Of a stretch of 56,208 bases of DNA, positions 1 to 8,711 are shown piece by piece. The stretch is from Gluconobacter sp. Gdi (GTDB taxonomy: Bacteria > Pseudomonadota > Alphaproteobacteria > Acetobacterales > Acetobacteraceae). The stretch is taken from positions 1 to 56,208 of the forward strand of contig NZ_BLJQ01000011.1 in assembly GCF_014132155.1 (NCBI RefSeq). Reading direction: 5' to 3'. The translations under genes were made by a program, and so were the position numbers. The stretch's first letter is position 1; each line of letters starts with the position of its first letter. The notes beneath the pieces were generated by a model. It did no database searches. It was not told the DNA's origin and saw only the letters and a list, made by a program, of their open reading frames with translations.

Positions 1-37
1 CTGAAGGCCGCAGGTTCAAATCCTGCCCCCGCAACCA
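1..37 (+). tRNA. tRNA-fMet (initiator), 3' part only
   Basis: The window opens inside a tRNA. The T arm (GCAGG stem, TTCAAAT loop, CCTGC), the 3' acceptor strand CCCCGCA, discriminator A and an encoded CCA are visible. An A at position 72, which does not pair with the C1 of bacterial initiator tRNAs, together with the preceding CTGAAGG, fits the initiator tRNA. The anticodon lies outside the window, so identity rests on this 3' part. Confidence 0.8.
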
Positions 38-52
38 CACCAATACAGTTCC

Positions 53-89
53 AAAACCCCCGCTCTCTCACCGAGACAGCGGGGGTTTT
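53..89 (+). terminator. Rho-independent terminator after the initiator tRNA
   Basis: A run of A is followed by CCCCCGCT, a loop, AGCGGGGG and TTTT. It lies 16 bases after the tRNA CCA end and would end that transcript. The flanking A and T runs could let it work in both directions. Confidence 0.85.
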
Positions 90-213
90 CGTGTTGCGGG
101 GAGTTTAGGTAGAAACTACTAAGGAAACAGACGGAAAGGCTTCCTGCAGTAATTTTCGCGTTTGGTAAAAGTATGTGAATTCTGGAATTAGCTGGCGTCA
201 TACACCCGGGCTA

Positions 214-241
214 CCAGCATCAAGTGTTTAATTGATGCTGG
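214..241. other. 10-bp perfect inverted repeat downstream of the first helicase
   Basis: CCAGCATCAA and TTGATGCTGG form a perfect 10-bp stem around an 8-base loop, 51 bases beyond the stop codon of the minus-strand helicase. No T run follows on either strand. It may be a weak terminator or an RNA 3' end structure for the helicase message; the function is inferred only from position. Confidence 0.5.
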
Positions 242-292
242 CTTATCCGCTAAGCCCTCCATGGGCAGGTAAAGCTATAAGCAAATCGTTCT

Positions 293-1573
293 TTAAGCTC
301 TTTTGGCTGCTTCACGTGCGGCAAGCTTTTCTTCTTCGGTCCAGACCTTGCGCTCACGCTTGACCTGCGGCTTGACCTGTTTGACTGGGCCGCCTCCTAG
401 CACGGGTGCTCTCATGGTTGAGTGACGTGCGGTTTCTGAATGCCAAGGATGATCGGTGTGAACCATTAATGTGCGACCGATCTCTTGTTCCACACCATGC
501 AGCCACGCACGTTGTTCGGCATCACAAAGGGTAATGGCGAAACCACTGCGCCCAGCGCGGCCGGTACGACCGATCCGATGGACGTAACTCTCGGGTAGGC
601 TTGGGAGATCATGGTTGAAAACATGTGTGACTGTGTCGACGTCGATGCCGCGGGCAGCAATATCTGTTGCGACAAGCACCTGTACAGCTCCCTCGCGGAA
701 CGCATTGAGTGCACGCTCTCGCTGCCCTTGAGATTTGTTGCCATGCAAAGCTTCAGCAGTAATTCCTGCCTCGGTTAAAAAGGCACAGACCTCATTGGCG
801 ATGTTCTTCTGAAGTGTGAAGACAACAGCCTGACCAACATCCTGTGTCTCGAGTTGTGCGAGAAGAGCTGCTTTTTTGTGGGCGGCATCCATAAACATCA
901 CCGACTGCTCAATTCGATCCACAGTGGTCGATGGAGGCGCAATTTCGACTTTTACTGGATCGCGGAGAAGGCTCTCGACCAGAGCTGTGATAGATTTCGG
1001 CATTGTCGCTGAAAATAGAACGGTATGCCGATCTTTCGGCAGCGTTGCGACAATACGCTCGATTGGTTTTGCAAAGCCCATATCCAGCATCTGATCGGCC
1101 TCATCAAGTACAAGCGCTTCAAGTTGCGAGAGATCGCATAAGCCCTGTTCGATAAGATCCAGAAGCCGTCCTGGAGCGGCGACAATAATGTCTACGCCAT
1201 TTTCAAGTGCATTGACCTGATGGAATTGGCTGACACCGCCGAAAATCGTTGTTACGCGAAGGCTCAGATTGCGCCCGAATTTCTCAAAACCATCTGCAAT
1301 CTGGGAAACAAGCTCACGTGTTGGTGCGAGTACGAGGACGCGTGCGCCACCTTTTGGTGCTGTACGAGAGTTGGCTGCCAAACGGTGGAGTAGCGGGAGC
1401 GCAAAAGATGCTGTCTTGCCTGTGCCAGTTTGCGCCATACCCAAGAGATCGCGGCCTGCCAGCAGCATAGGAATTGACTGTGCCTGGATGGGGGTAGGTG
1501 TGACATACCCTTCTTCAGCCAGAGCGCTTAGGAGAGTCGGCGCCAAGGAAAGATCGGCGAAAGTCATGGACAT
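293..1573 (-). CDS. DEAD-box ATP-dependent RNA helicase, RhlE-like
   Basis: A cytoplasmic RNA helicase of about 426 residues, probably acting in ribosome assembly or RNA turnover. Seen in order: Q motif (TPTPIQ, about residue 25), Walker A AQTGTGKT (47-54), PTRELVSQI, DEAD box within VLDEADQMLDMGF, motif III SAT, and the C-terminal RecA lobe with ARGID and HRIGRTGRAG. The C-terminal tail is basic and short, without glycine repeats. The start was placed at the MSMTF methionine because the paralogue at 8712 begins with MTSFAEL and a GGAGG lies upstream; a methionine 29 codons earlier gives an arginine-rich extension and is less likely. It is a diverged paralogue of the helicase at 8712-10028, and orthology to a named family member cannot be settled here. 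Confidence 0.93.
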   Translation of the reverse strand: MSMTFADLSLAPTLLSALAEEGYVTPTPIQAQSIPMLLAGRDLLGMAQTGTGKTASFALPLLHRLAANSRTAPKGGARVLVLAPTRELVSQIADGFEKFGRNLSLRVTTIFGGVSQFHQVNALENGVDIIVAAPGRLLDLIEQGLCDLSQLEALVLDEADQMLDMGFAKPIERIVATLPKDRHTVLFSATMPKSITALVESLLRDPVKVEIAPPSTTVDRIEQSVMFMDAAHKKAALLAQLETQDVGQAVVFTLQKNIANEVCAFLTEAGITAEALHGNKSQGQRERALNAFREGAVQVLVATDIAARGIDVDTVTHVFNHDLPSLPESYVHRIGRTGRAGRSGFAITLCDAEQRAWLHGVEQEIGRTLMVHTDHPWHSETARHSTMRAPVLGGGPVKQVKPQVKRERKVWTEEEKLAAREAAKRA

Positions 1574-1759
1574 GGACACGCGGCGCCTCCGGCGCTCAAT
1601 AATGCTGCGCCTGGTTGGGCTTCGCTGTTTCAGAACGCGGAGTTTTACGGGTGATGCCAAGCGGGGTCAACGCGTTCAATCGGTTCTTTTATCTCTATGC
1701 GCGCATCACATCTTCTGCGGTTCTTACAAGTACTCCCACCTATTAACCGCTCCAATAAT

Positions 1760-2197
1760 TCATGATTTTGCGATATCTCGCATCGCTACCACCAGATTCA
1801 TATGAGACGCTAAAAGACGCTGCGGGAGCGTAGGGAGATAAATACGAATGGCTTCCAGTCTTTTTGACTCTGGTAGTGTTGCGAAAGGCGGACGCGAGCT
1901 TTCACCATCACTGCCCGCATCATAACTTTTAGCGATCGCATTAATGAGGGAAGGCGGAACGGAAGCCAGCAGCGTCTTTTGGGCGGGAGTTAGAAGTCTG
2001 TCTCGCAAAGGGCCAGACAGGGTCCGAATTTCAGAGACTTTTGGAGGTTCGTAAGGCTTGAGTTGGGACAGCGGAAAATCGACTTCTACGCCATTGCTTT
2101 GCATCACATAACCAGTGGAACCTTCAATATCGACAAGTTTGCCGTCATGGGCGCCTTTGAGGTCCGAAACATGATCGCCGATTGAGAACTGTGCCAT
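1760..2197 (-). CDS. Conserved hypothetical protein, about 145 residues
   Basis: I do not recognise a named family. The start is the methionine of MAQFSIGDHV, preceded by GTGAGG at good spacing; a methionine nine codons upstream has no such site. The N-terminal half (about residues 1-55) reads like a small SH3- or KOW-like beta fold (IGDHVSDLKGAHDGKLVDIEG). The C-terminal half is helical and rich in Leu, Ser and Pro. No signal peptide or membrane segment is seen. It lies about 190 bases upstream of the helicase on the same strand and may be cotranscribed with it. Confidence 0.7.
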   Translation of the reverse strand: MAQFSIGDHVSDLKGAHDGKLVDIEGSTGYVMQSNGVEVDFPLSQLKPYEPPKVSEIRTLSGPLRDRLLTPAQKTLLASVPPSLINAIAKSYDAGSDGESSRPPFATLPESKRLEAIRIYLPTLPQRLLASHMNLVVAMRDIAKS

Positions 2198-2601
2198 GGC
2201 TAACCTCACAATATGATGTGTCATAGGGGGGTATGAAATGCTTGGGCGTCAAGCAGGCTGCCACCCGTCAAACACTTTTTCCTGTTTGAGTGCGCAACGA
2301 ATAATAACTGCGAAGTAATAAGTAGAAAATAGATCTCTATTTACGTCTTGGACGTAGATATGGATCTGCGTCAGTCTCTCATTACTGGAATAGAGATTAT
2401 TCATTTCATCCAGGAAAGCACCCAAGTTCTGGCGGTTTCAGGCGTTCGTCAGCGCCAATGTAACTCTCTCATTTCGCAAAACTCATGCGATGGTTCTCTG
2501 ACCCAAGACATCAGATACGCCCGTGACATCCGTCTTTGTATGGAATAATTGTTTGTTCCGGTAACGGGTGAAGGCCTGTCTTGGAATTCCATCCTATAAA
2601 A
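2198..2601. other. 404-base gap without a supported gene
   Basis: This holds the upstream region of the 145-residue protein and the downstream region of the large glycan enzyme. A 66-codon plus-strand reading frame at 2348-2548 has no convincing ribosome binding site or family features and was not called. No clear terminator was seen. Confidence 0.5.
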
Positions 2602-5600
2602 TTACAAACCGAATTGCTGACGAATTTTTTGATGATAAAGCTTTTGCCTTTCAGCCTGCTCGTCAGAAAAATGTAATCTTCTTGAAACAAGCTCATGCAT
2701 GAATTTTATTTCTTCGAGATGAGTATTTTGATTGAGCGTATGGGTCGAAGACGATTGATGTCGTCTATGGATGTTCATGGCATCGCTGACATAAACAACA
2801 CTCACGTCCTTATTATCTAAAAGCTCAAGATAAACGCGCCAGTCTCCGGCGACGTTCAAAACTGCCAAGTCTTTCTTGCATTTTTTTAGAGCCGCTTGCA
2901 TCGCTGTTTTTTGAAAAATAGCGCTGCTGACATTGAGAACCAGATTACGCTCAGCCAGGCATGTTTGGAGAAAATCTTGTCCGCTGAATTGCCCATCGTG
3001 TTCAAGAAGGTTTCCGGCTGCTTCCATGCAATATGGTTGATATGATGCGGAAAGCGGTGCGCCGTTCTCATCTATTGAGCGGCTATCACAAAATGCCATG
3101 ACCGTGTTCGGGCACTGATGCGCAGCGTGAACAAGTTTTTCCAGAAAGTGAGGGTCACAGAGATCATCTGCTTCCGCGATCCAGACCCATTCGCCTTGTG
3201 CCTGTTTGAGTGCTTTCTGCCATTGAGCGAAGACCGATCCGGAAGGGCGTCTGCCTTTGATGATGCGAACGTCACGTCCCCACTCGGCAGCAGTATCCAC
3301 CGCGATCTCGACGCTCTTATCTGTCGATGCATCATCGAGAACGATAATTTCCAGAACTGGAAACGTCTGCGTAAAAATGGAGACAAGCCGGGCCTCCAGA
3401 TAACGAGCGTAATTGTAAGAGGGGACTACGACAGACACTGATGGGACTTTTGGCGCAGCCAGTCGCAGAAGTTGCTCAGCGTAAGGGCGAAAAAGAAAGG
3501 ACTTCCCGAGTTTGCGTGCCGCGTCCTGTCGGCTGGTTTGAGTGCGGCCTTTTGACCATTGGGCAAGTTCCAGCGCTGCCAAACTCATGGCTCTGACATC
3601 GGCGAATGGCACAATTGTATTGCATGTTGTCGGGTCGTCTTGCAGGCTTTTAAGAAGCTCTGGAATGCCACCGTTGTCTGCAAAAGACGTACAGGGCAGG
3701 CCTGATGCCAGAGCTTCCAGGACGACGGAAGGGTAGGGGTCTTCGCGCGAGGTCAAAGTGAAGACGTCAGAGGCCGACAGCCAGTCTGATACGTTGCAAA
3801 CACGACCCGGCATATGAAAGGTGCCGCTTGTGCGGGCATGATCGATTTCGGTTCTCAAACCATCCTGAAGGACCGGATCAATTGCACCGACCCATACACA
3901 ATGAGCTCGCCCAGCCAGCTTCCTCCAGAGCTGGAGAAACAGGTCGAAACCTTTTCGCATATCCGCGTAGCCAACCCCAATGACCAGAAGATCCTGACCC
4001 GTAAGGCCTAACTGTGATCTGAGCGCTTCGCGAGCGGGCCTGCTGAAGGTTGTCTGATCATACAAACCCTGAGGAAGGATCGTCGTGCGAGGGTGTTTTT
4101 CCAAGCCGAGCCGTGCGGCGCAGGAGCGTGTGGGGACAACAACTGACTGGGCCGTTTCGCACGCGCCTCCCATAGATTTCCGTAGATCTCGGCTTTGGAG
4201 AAGGTGAGGTAATTCGTGAATAAGGAATGTGTAAGTGATTGCATTGTCATGCAACAGAGGCGCAATTGTCGATGACGCCGCGCTATTTAATAGCGCGTAT
4301 TCAAAACCTTCTGCCCGCAACGTATTCAGGCGCGCCATGGCATGGCCAGTTGTGGGGGGCAAGATTTCAACAGGGGCAATGGCCCGGTAGTCTTCCATCA
4401 TTGCGCCGCCTTCAAGCAGAATGAAGCGGATATCGACACCAAAAGATCTTCGGAATGTCCGACCTGTCTCCAGGAGGAGTTTTTGCGCGCCGGCAGGAAA
4501 AGCATCGTGCCCAATCAGCAGCAGGCGCACTTTGTTTGAGGAGCTTTTGAAGCCGGTGCAGGCTCTGGCTGTGGCATTCAGATAGGCGCTCCCAAAATGA
4601 ACGTCTGGCTCTAGATAGGCGCCTTCTGCCCATTCATTCCACGCATTGATGCAGACAATGGATTCCCCGAAAAAGCGGTTCTTTTGCGCGGAGTTGACGA
4701 GGCCATTGAGCCATTTCTCATAAAGCTCAGGAGTTGACCCGTGCATGACGAGGCCGTTGCCCTGACGTCGTGCGTCATTATCCCATGAAGGCGCCGCTGT
4801 GCGGATAAGGGGAAAAGACGGGCTTGGCTGTCGGAGCGCATTTTCTACAATATCCGTGTAATCGTAGATCTGTCCTCTGAAGTCTTCGTCAAGAATTTGA
4901 ACGTTTTCATTGATGAGGCGGCAGTCGGAAACGACTTTGTGCGGAGGGAATTCAATGGCTCCTTCAACACCGAAGGAATGAGGGTCTTCATCTCCAAAAG
5001 CCTGTCCCATAATAAATATGGGGTTGAGGCCATGTCTTTCCCGAAAGAGTTCACGCCAGCGCGCAAAGGCTTGTCGTGCATTGGGAATGGTTCCAGGGCG
5101 GTACACCATGAGGAGAGGGCGATCCCCGATCCTGATGTATCGTGGATCACACATATGTCTGGCAAAGCAGTCTACGAGAGCGTTGTCATCCTCGTCTCTG
5201 TAATGCTGGGCAATCAGAATATCATCTTCTGATCCGTCCCAGCGGCGGCTCCAGTTCTCATTGGCCCACATCAGACAAAATGGGAGGTCAATCTGAGGGT
5301 TGGCCAGAAGCATCTCTAACGGCCCGTCAAGGAGACGTTTTCGATTGAACCAGTAAAAATAGAAGACAAACCCTTCAATTCCGGCGGCCTTGGCCATTTG
5401 GGCCTGACGGTCCAGAAGGTCTGGAGAATTCAGAGTGTAATGACCCAGGTCACGCGGAATCCGGGGCTGATAATGATCTGCGAAGCGGGGGAGTGCGCGC
5501 GACGTATTGGTCCACTCTGTAAATCCCTTGCCCCACCATTCATCGTTTTCGGATGTGGCATGATATTGGGGCAAGTAATATGCAAGGACACGGGCGCGTC

Positions 5601-6345
5601 TGATTGCGCTCTGGGGAAGTGGGTTGAAATCCTCAAAGGAGGGGCCTGGCGCGCTACGCCGCCGAACTTCCCGAAAGACTGTGACTTCATTTGGCGGGCA
5701 TGAAGAATGAATTCCCGAACGGTTCTTGTTCTCCAGATAGTGGAGAAGCGGATTACTGTCCGGAGCATGGCGAAGATAATTCTTCCGGTAGTAAACAGGG
5801 TCAAAGCCTTCAAATGGCTGCCTGGCCTCACGGAAGCCCTGGATCATGTAATGTTCCAGCGGGTCGAGACCGGCGGCGGCTACATCGGGATAGGTTTTTA
5901 AATAAAAAGCCGGATCAAACTCAGCAATAGGCTTTAATTTCTGGGTATGGCGGTTGAGCAGATAATGAGCCAGCGCCAGCATCCCTTGTGGAATGGGGTA
6001 AGTTTGAGTGTACCAGCCAGGATCAAACCAGCCGATTGGTCGGCGACCTTCTTTCTCTCCATTTGTGACGTAATGTAAGAGCGGATCTCCCAGAACATCC
6101 CGATTTTGGGCGATATACCAATGAGGATCAAAAAAAGGGTTGGGTTTGCGGCCCTCTTTCCAGCCGTGCTGGTGATAATGCCGCAGAGCTGCGGTTCCGA
6201 GGTTCTGGAGGTCTGGATTGTTCTTCAGATAATATGTTGCATCAAACACCCCGGAGTATCCCAGAATTTGAAGCGCGCTTGGTGCGAAAGCATCCGAGGC
6301 TGCAGAGACGGCTGGGCTGGATGAATCCGGGAGGGTGTGAAGCAT
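2602..6345 (-). CDS. 1247-residue glycan enzyme: repeats + GH99-like (WbsX) + GT4 + GT2 glycosyltransferase
   Basis: A modular cytoplasmic enzyme probably building an O-antigen, capsule or other surface glycan. Residues about 30-205 hold five repeats of about 36 residues, each opening with FDxxxY (near 34, 72, 107, 143 and 181). Residues about 250-590 match the glycosyl-hydrolase-99-like WbsX family (YYLPQYH, WWGKGFTEWTN, FYFYWF, WANENW, INAWNEWAEG). Residues about 605-960 form a GT4 glycosyltransferase with the REDPYPSVVLEA signature (868-878). Residues about 968-1247 form a GT2 domain (VSVVVPSYNY, LDDASTDKS, AEADD at 1057-1061). No signal peptide or membrane segment is seen and no strong ribosome binding site precedes the start. 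It stands alone, 4 kb from the capsule exporter genes, divergent from metX. The sugars it transfers cannot be told from sequence. Confidence 0.88.
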   Translation of the reverse strand: MLHTLPDSSSPAVSAASDAFAPSALQILGYSGVFDATYYLKNNPDLQNLGTAALRHYHQHGWKEGRKPNPFFDPHWYIAQNRDVLGDPLLHYVTNGEKEGRRPIGWFDPGWYTQTYPIPQGMLALAHYLLNRHTQKLKPIAEFDPAFYLKTYPDVAAAGLDPLEHYMIQGFREARQPFEGFDPVYYRKNYLRHAPDSNPLLHYLENKNRSGIHSSCPPNEVTVFREVRRRSAPGPSFEDFNPLPQSAIRRARVLAYYLPQYHATSENDEWWGKGFTEWTNTSRALPRFADHYQPRIPRDLGHYTLNSPDLLDRQAQMAKAAGIEGFVFYFYWFNRKRLLDGPLEMLLANPQIDLPFCLMWANENWSRRWDGSEDDILIAQHYRDEDDNALVDCFARHMCDPRYIRIGDRPLLMVYRPGTIPNARQAFARWRELFRERHGLNPIFIMGQAFGDEDPHSFGVEGAIEFPPHKVVSDCRLINENVQILDEDFRGQIYDYTDIVENALRQPSPSFPLIRTAAPSWDNDARRQGNGLVMHGSTPELYEKWLNGLVNSAQKNRFFGESIVCINAWNEWAEGAYLEPDVHFGSAYLNATARACTGFKSSSNKVRLLLIGHDAFPAGAQKLLLETGRTFRRSFGVDIRFILLEGGAMMEDYRAIAPVEILPPTTGHAMARLNTLRAEGFEYALLNSAASSTIAPLLHDNAITYTFLIHELPHLLQSRDLRKSMGGACETAQSVVVPTRSCAARLGLEKHPRTTILPQGLYDQTTFSRPAREALRSQLGLTGQDLLVIGVGYADMRKGFDLFLQLWRKLAGRAHCVWVGAIDPVLQDGLRTEIDHARTSGTFHMPGRVCNVSDWLSASDVFTLTSREDPYPSVVLEALASGLPCTSFADNGGIPELLKSLQDDPTTCNTIVPFADVRAMSLAALELAQWSKGRTQTSRQDAARKLGKSFLFRPYAEQLLRLAAPKVPSVSVVVPSYNYARYLEARLVSIFTQTFPVLEIIVLDDASTDKSVEIAVDTAAEWGRDVRIIKGRRPSGSVFAQWQKALKQAQGEWVWIAEADDLCDPHFLEKLVHAAHQCPNTVMAFCDSRSIDENGAPLSASYQPYCMEAAGNLLEHDGQFSGQDFLQTCLAERNLVLNVSSAIFQKTAMQAALKKCKKDLAVLNVAGDWRVYLELLDNKDVSVVYVSDAMNIHRRHQSSSTHTLNQNTHLEEIKFMHELVSRRLHFSDEQAERQKLYHQKIRQQFGL

Positions 6346-6404
6346 GAAACGGTTTTTTACTGTTTCTTAATGAATTTCAAGTGCGTTAATTTATCGTCAA
6401 TAAG

Positions 6405-6496
6405 AAGGGTGATTTGCCGTGGGGTGCGGAGAATGTCATACCGTCGGCCCCGAAGGGCATCGACGCCCTCCCGTCGGCATCGGAGGTGGAAGACTG
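6405..6496 (+). promoter_or_regulatory. Structured 5' leader of metX, possible regulatory RNA
   Basis: The bases before metX hold GGTGATTTG (about 6409-6417), which resembles a conserved element of SAM-II riboswitches that control metX/metA in Alphaproteobacteria. A GGGC-ATCGAC-GCCC mini-hairpin and two copies of CCGTCGGC, the second just before the GGAGG ribosome binding site, follow. The other conserved SAM-II parts (CTTGCAG, GCTAAAG) are not found, so this is only a candidate leader. Confidence 0.3.
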
Positions 6497-7690
6497 ATGG
6501 ACCGCAGTGTGTCTTCCTTTGAGGAAGATAGTCCCGTTTACACGCATCAGACCATGTACCTGGAAGAGGGGATGGATCTGGAATGCGGCGTTCATCTTGC
6601 GCCGCTTGAAGTTGCTTACTGCACCTATGGCACCCTCGCGCCTGATCGCGGCAACGCCATACTGGTTTGTCATGCTCTGACCGGAGATCAGTATCTGGCG
6701 GAGCCTAATCCACTGACTGGCAAGCCGGGCTGGTGGAACCGCATGGTTGGGCCTGGCCTTCCAATCGATACGGACAGATTTTTCGTCATCTGCCCCAATG
6801 TGCTGGGCGGGTGCATGGGATCTACCGGTCCGAAGTCCATTCGGGCAGAGACCGGGCGGCCGTGGGATAGTGAATTTCCTCCCATCACCATGCACGATAT
6901 CGTCGCTTCTCAGGCATGTCTGTTGAACCACTTGGGCATCAAGCGTCTTTTTGCTGTCGTAGGCGGCTCCATGGGAGGAATGCAGGCGCTGACGTGGATT
7001 GCCGATTATCCAGAGCGCGTCTTTGCGGCTTTGCCGATTGCAACGTCGCCGTTTCACTCAGCCCAGAATATTGCATTCAACGAAGTCAGCCGTCAGGCGA
7101 TCTTTGCAGATCCTGACTGGCATGATGGCCATTACAGAGACTTTGGCGCCATTCCGGCTCGTGGCCTGGGGGTCGCGCGGATGATGGCCCACATTACTTA
7201 TCTGTCTGAAGAGGCTCTGAGCCGGAAGTTCGGACGTAAAGTTCGAAGTGAAGCTCCAACGGCCGTGCCGGCTGCCAGCAGTCCTTCTCTGTTTGGTGAG
7301 ATGTTCGAAGTTGAGAGTTATCTGCGGCATCAGGGTTCAACATTCGTGCGCCGGTTTGATGCAAATTCGTATCTGACAGTAACGCGGGCGATGGATTATT
7401 TTGATCTGGCCGCCGAGCATGATGGCGATCTTTCGGCACCGTTTCGCAAGTGCGAGACGCGTTTTTGCGTTGTGTCCTTTAGTTCAGACTGGCTTTTCCC
7501 CACGTCTCAGTCCCGTCTTCTGGTGCGGGCATTGAACAAAGCCGGAGCAAACGTCTCTTTTGTGGAAATTGAGAGCGATCGTGGGCATGACGCGTTTCTG
7601 CTAGACGAGCCTGATCTGGATCGAACGGTTCGGGGTTTCCTGAATGGTGCGGCTGAGCATGCAGGTCTGACGAAAGTGGAGGGGGTCTGA
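6497..7690 (+). CDS. metX: Homoserine O-acetyltransferase MetX
   Basis: Transfers an acyl group, usually from acetyl-CoA, to homoserine, the first committed step of methionine synthesis. About 397 residues with the alpha/beta hydrolase fold: [23 protein letters not shown], nucleophile elbow GGSMGG (Ser158), Asp331 in FSSDWLFP and His364 in DRGHDAF as the likely triad. The chosen start MDRSVSS has GGAGG ten bases upstream; a GTG/ATG-type start 26 codons earlier would run through the structured leader. It overlaps metW by one base (TGATG), the usual alphaproteobacterial arrangement. Some members use succinyl-CoA, which cannot be excluded by eye. Confidence 0.96.
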   Translation: MDRSVSSFEEDSPVYTHQTMYLEEGMDLECGVHLAPLEVAYCTYGTLAPDRGNAILVCHALTGDQYLAEPNPLTGKPGWWNRMVGPGLPIDTDRFFVICPNVLGGCMGSTGPKSIRAETGRPWDSEFPPITMHDIVASQACLLNHLGIKRLFAVVGGSMGGMQALTWIADYPERVFAALPIATSPFHSAQNIAFNEVSRQAIFADPDWHDGHYRDFGAIPARGLGVARMMAHITYLSEEALSRKFGRKVRSEAPTAVPAASSPSLFGEMFEVESYLRHQGSTFVRRFDANSYLTVTRAMDYFDLAAEHDGDLSAPFRKCETRFCVVSFSSDWLFPTSQSRLLVRALNKAGANVSFVEIESDRGHDAFLLDEPDLDRTVRGFLNGAAEHAGLTKVEGV

Positions 7691-8289
7691 TGCGGCTGGA
7701 TCAGCGTTTGATTGCGGAGATGATTCCAACCCGGGCCCGCGTTCTGGATGTCGGAAGTGGCGACGGTACGCTCATCGATTATCTGTATCGGACGCGAAAC
7801 TGCGACGCTCGCGGCATTGAAATCGACATGCAGAGCGTGACGCAGTCCGTTGCGCATGGTCTGCCGGTTATGCACGGAGATGCAGATCACGATCTGTCCT
7901 ACTATCCCGATGACTCGTTTGACTATGTTGTTCTGCAAAGAACACTTCAGGCGGTTGAGCGTCCCCGGGAAGTGTTACGGCAAATGTTGCGGATAGGGCG
8001 CCACGCCATCATCTCTTTCCCGAATTTTGGTCATTGGCGGTTGCGTTTGCAGCTTCTGACAACCGGCCGCATGCCGATGACATCAGTGTGGAGTACGCCT
8101 TGGTATTCCACGCCCAACATCCATCCGTGCACTATTCGGGATTTCCTCGCGTTGTGTGAGGAAGAGGGATATATTGTGCAGCAATGGCTTGCCATTGATG
8201 AGGATGGGTTGAAAGCGCCTTGGCGGCGCTCAATTCGCTTCGCAAATCTCTTTGGTGAGCAGGCACTCTTTTTGTTGCGTCGCGGGTAG
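7690..8289 (+). CDS. metW: MetW, methyltransferase-fold partner of MetX
   Basis: About 199 residues with a class I S-adenosylmethionine-binding fold: RVLDVGSGDGTLIDYL (motif I), MHGDADHDL and FDYVVLQRTLQAVERP. MetW proteins are nearly always encoded directly after metX and are needed for full methionine synthesis, with a role in stabilising or activating MetX. The start codon shares one base with the metX stop, so translation is coupled. Closely matches the usual length of about 200 residues. Confidence 0.95.
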   Translation: MRLDQRLIAEMIPTRARVLDVGSGDGTLIDYLYRTRNCDARGIEIDMQSVTQSVAHGLPVMHGDADHDLSYYPDDSFDYVVLQRTLQAVERPREVLRQMLRIGRHAIISFPNFGHWRLRLQLLTTGRMPMTSVWSTPWYSTPNIHPCTIRDFLALCEEEGYIVQQWLAIDEDGLKAPWRRSIRFANLFGEQALFLLRRG

Positions 8290-8711
8290 GGGGCGGTTCT
8301 TTTCTCTCTGTGCATTGTGCATGCTCGGGAGCTTCACTGTTTTGCAAAACACGTGAAATAATAATGATTTTTTATAAATCATAGCCCTCAATTCCCTTGC
8401 GAGGCAGGGGAAGCTGCCCTACATCCGTTTGCAGATATCTCTGCCTGAAAGCAGGGAGATGCTGACGGTTTCTTCGTCATGCTGGTCGATTTTGGCACAA
8501 GGTGCTTTGCTTCCCTGATTCTTGCAGGAAAAGTGAAGTGGGCAATGTGCGAAGGCTCTCGGGCTTCCGCGCATGTCCAGCCGTGTGCCTGCGTCTCGGT
8601 GTGAAGGTTCGTCTTTCATCAACTCTCTAGGCTCAAAGCAGGCATTTTCTTCGTGCATAAAGTGCGAACTAGCTGTGCGAGCCAGGCCTTGTTATCCCTC
8701 AGGAGGGGTCC
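8290..8711. other. 422-base gap upstream of the second helicase
   Basis: Promoter and 5' leader region of the helicase at 8712. It has an AT-rich patch with a 7-bp inverted repeat (ATGATTT/AAATCAT, 8364-8382). A long leader before an RhlE-like helicase would fit cold-responsive or autoregulated expression, but no specific element was recognised. The AGGAGG ribosome binding site lies at about 8700-8706. Confidence 0.5.

Noticed and set aside
116-128. CTACTAAGGAAAC repeated at about 16264-16276, considered as an insertion-sequence end
   Set aside because: The match stops after 13 bases and neither copy has a transposase or terminal repeat nearby.
2348-2548. 66-codon plus-strand frame in the gap before the large glycan enzyme
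   Set aside because: No ribosome binding site, no domain or signal, and low-complexity composition unlike the neighbours.
8364-8382. 7-bp inverted repeat ATGATTT/AAATCAT upstream of the second helicase, considered as an iron-regulator operator
   Set aside because: Short, fits the general AT-rich patch and matches the Fur-type consensus only loosely.
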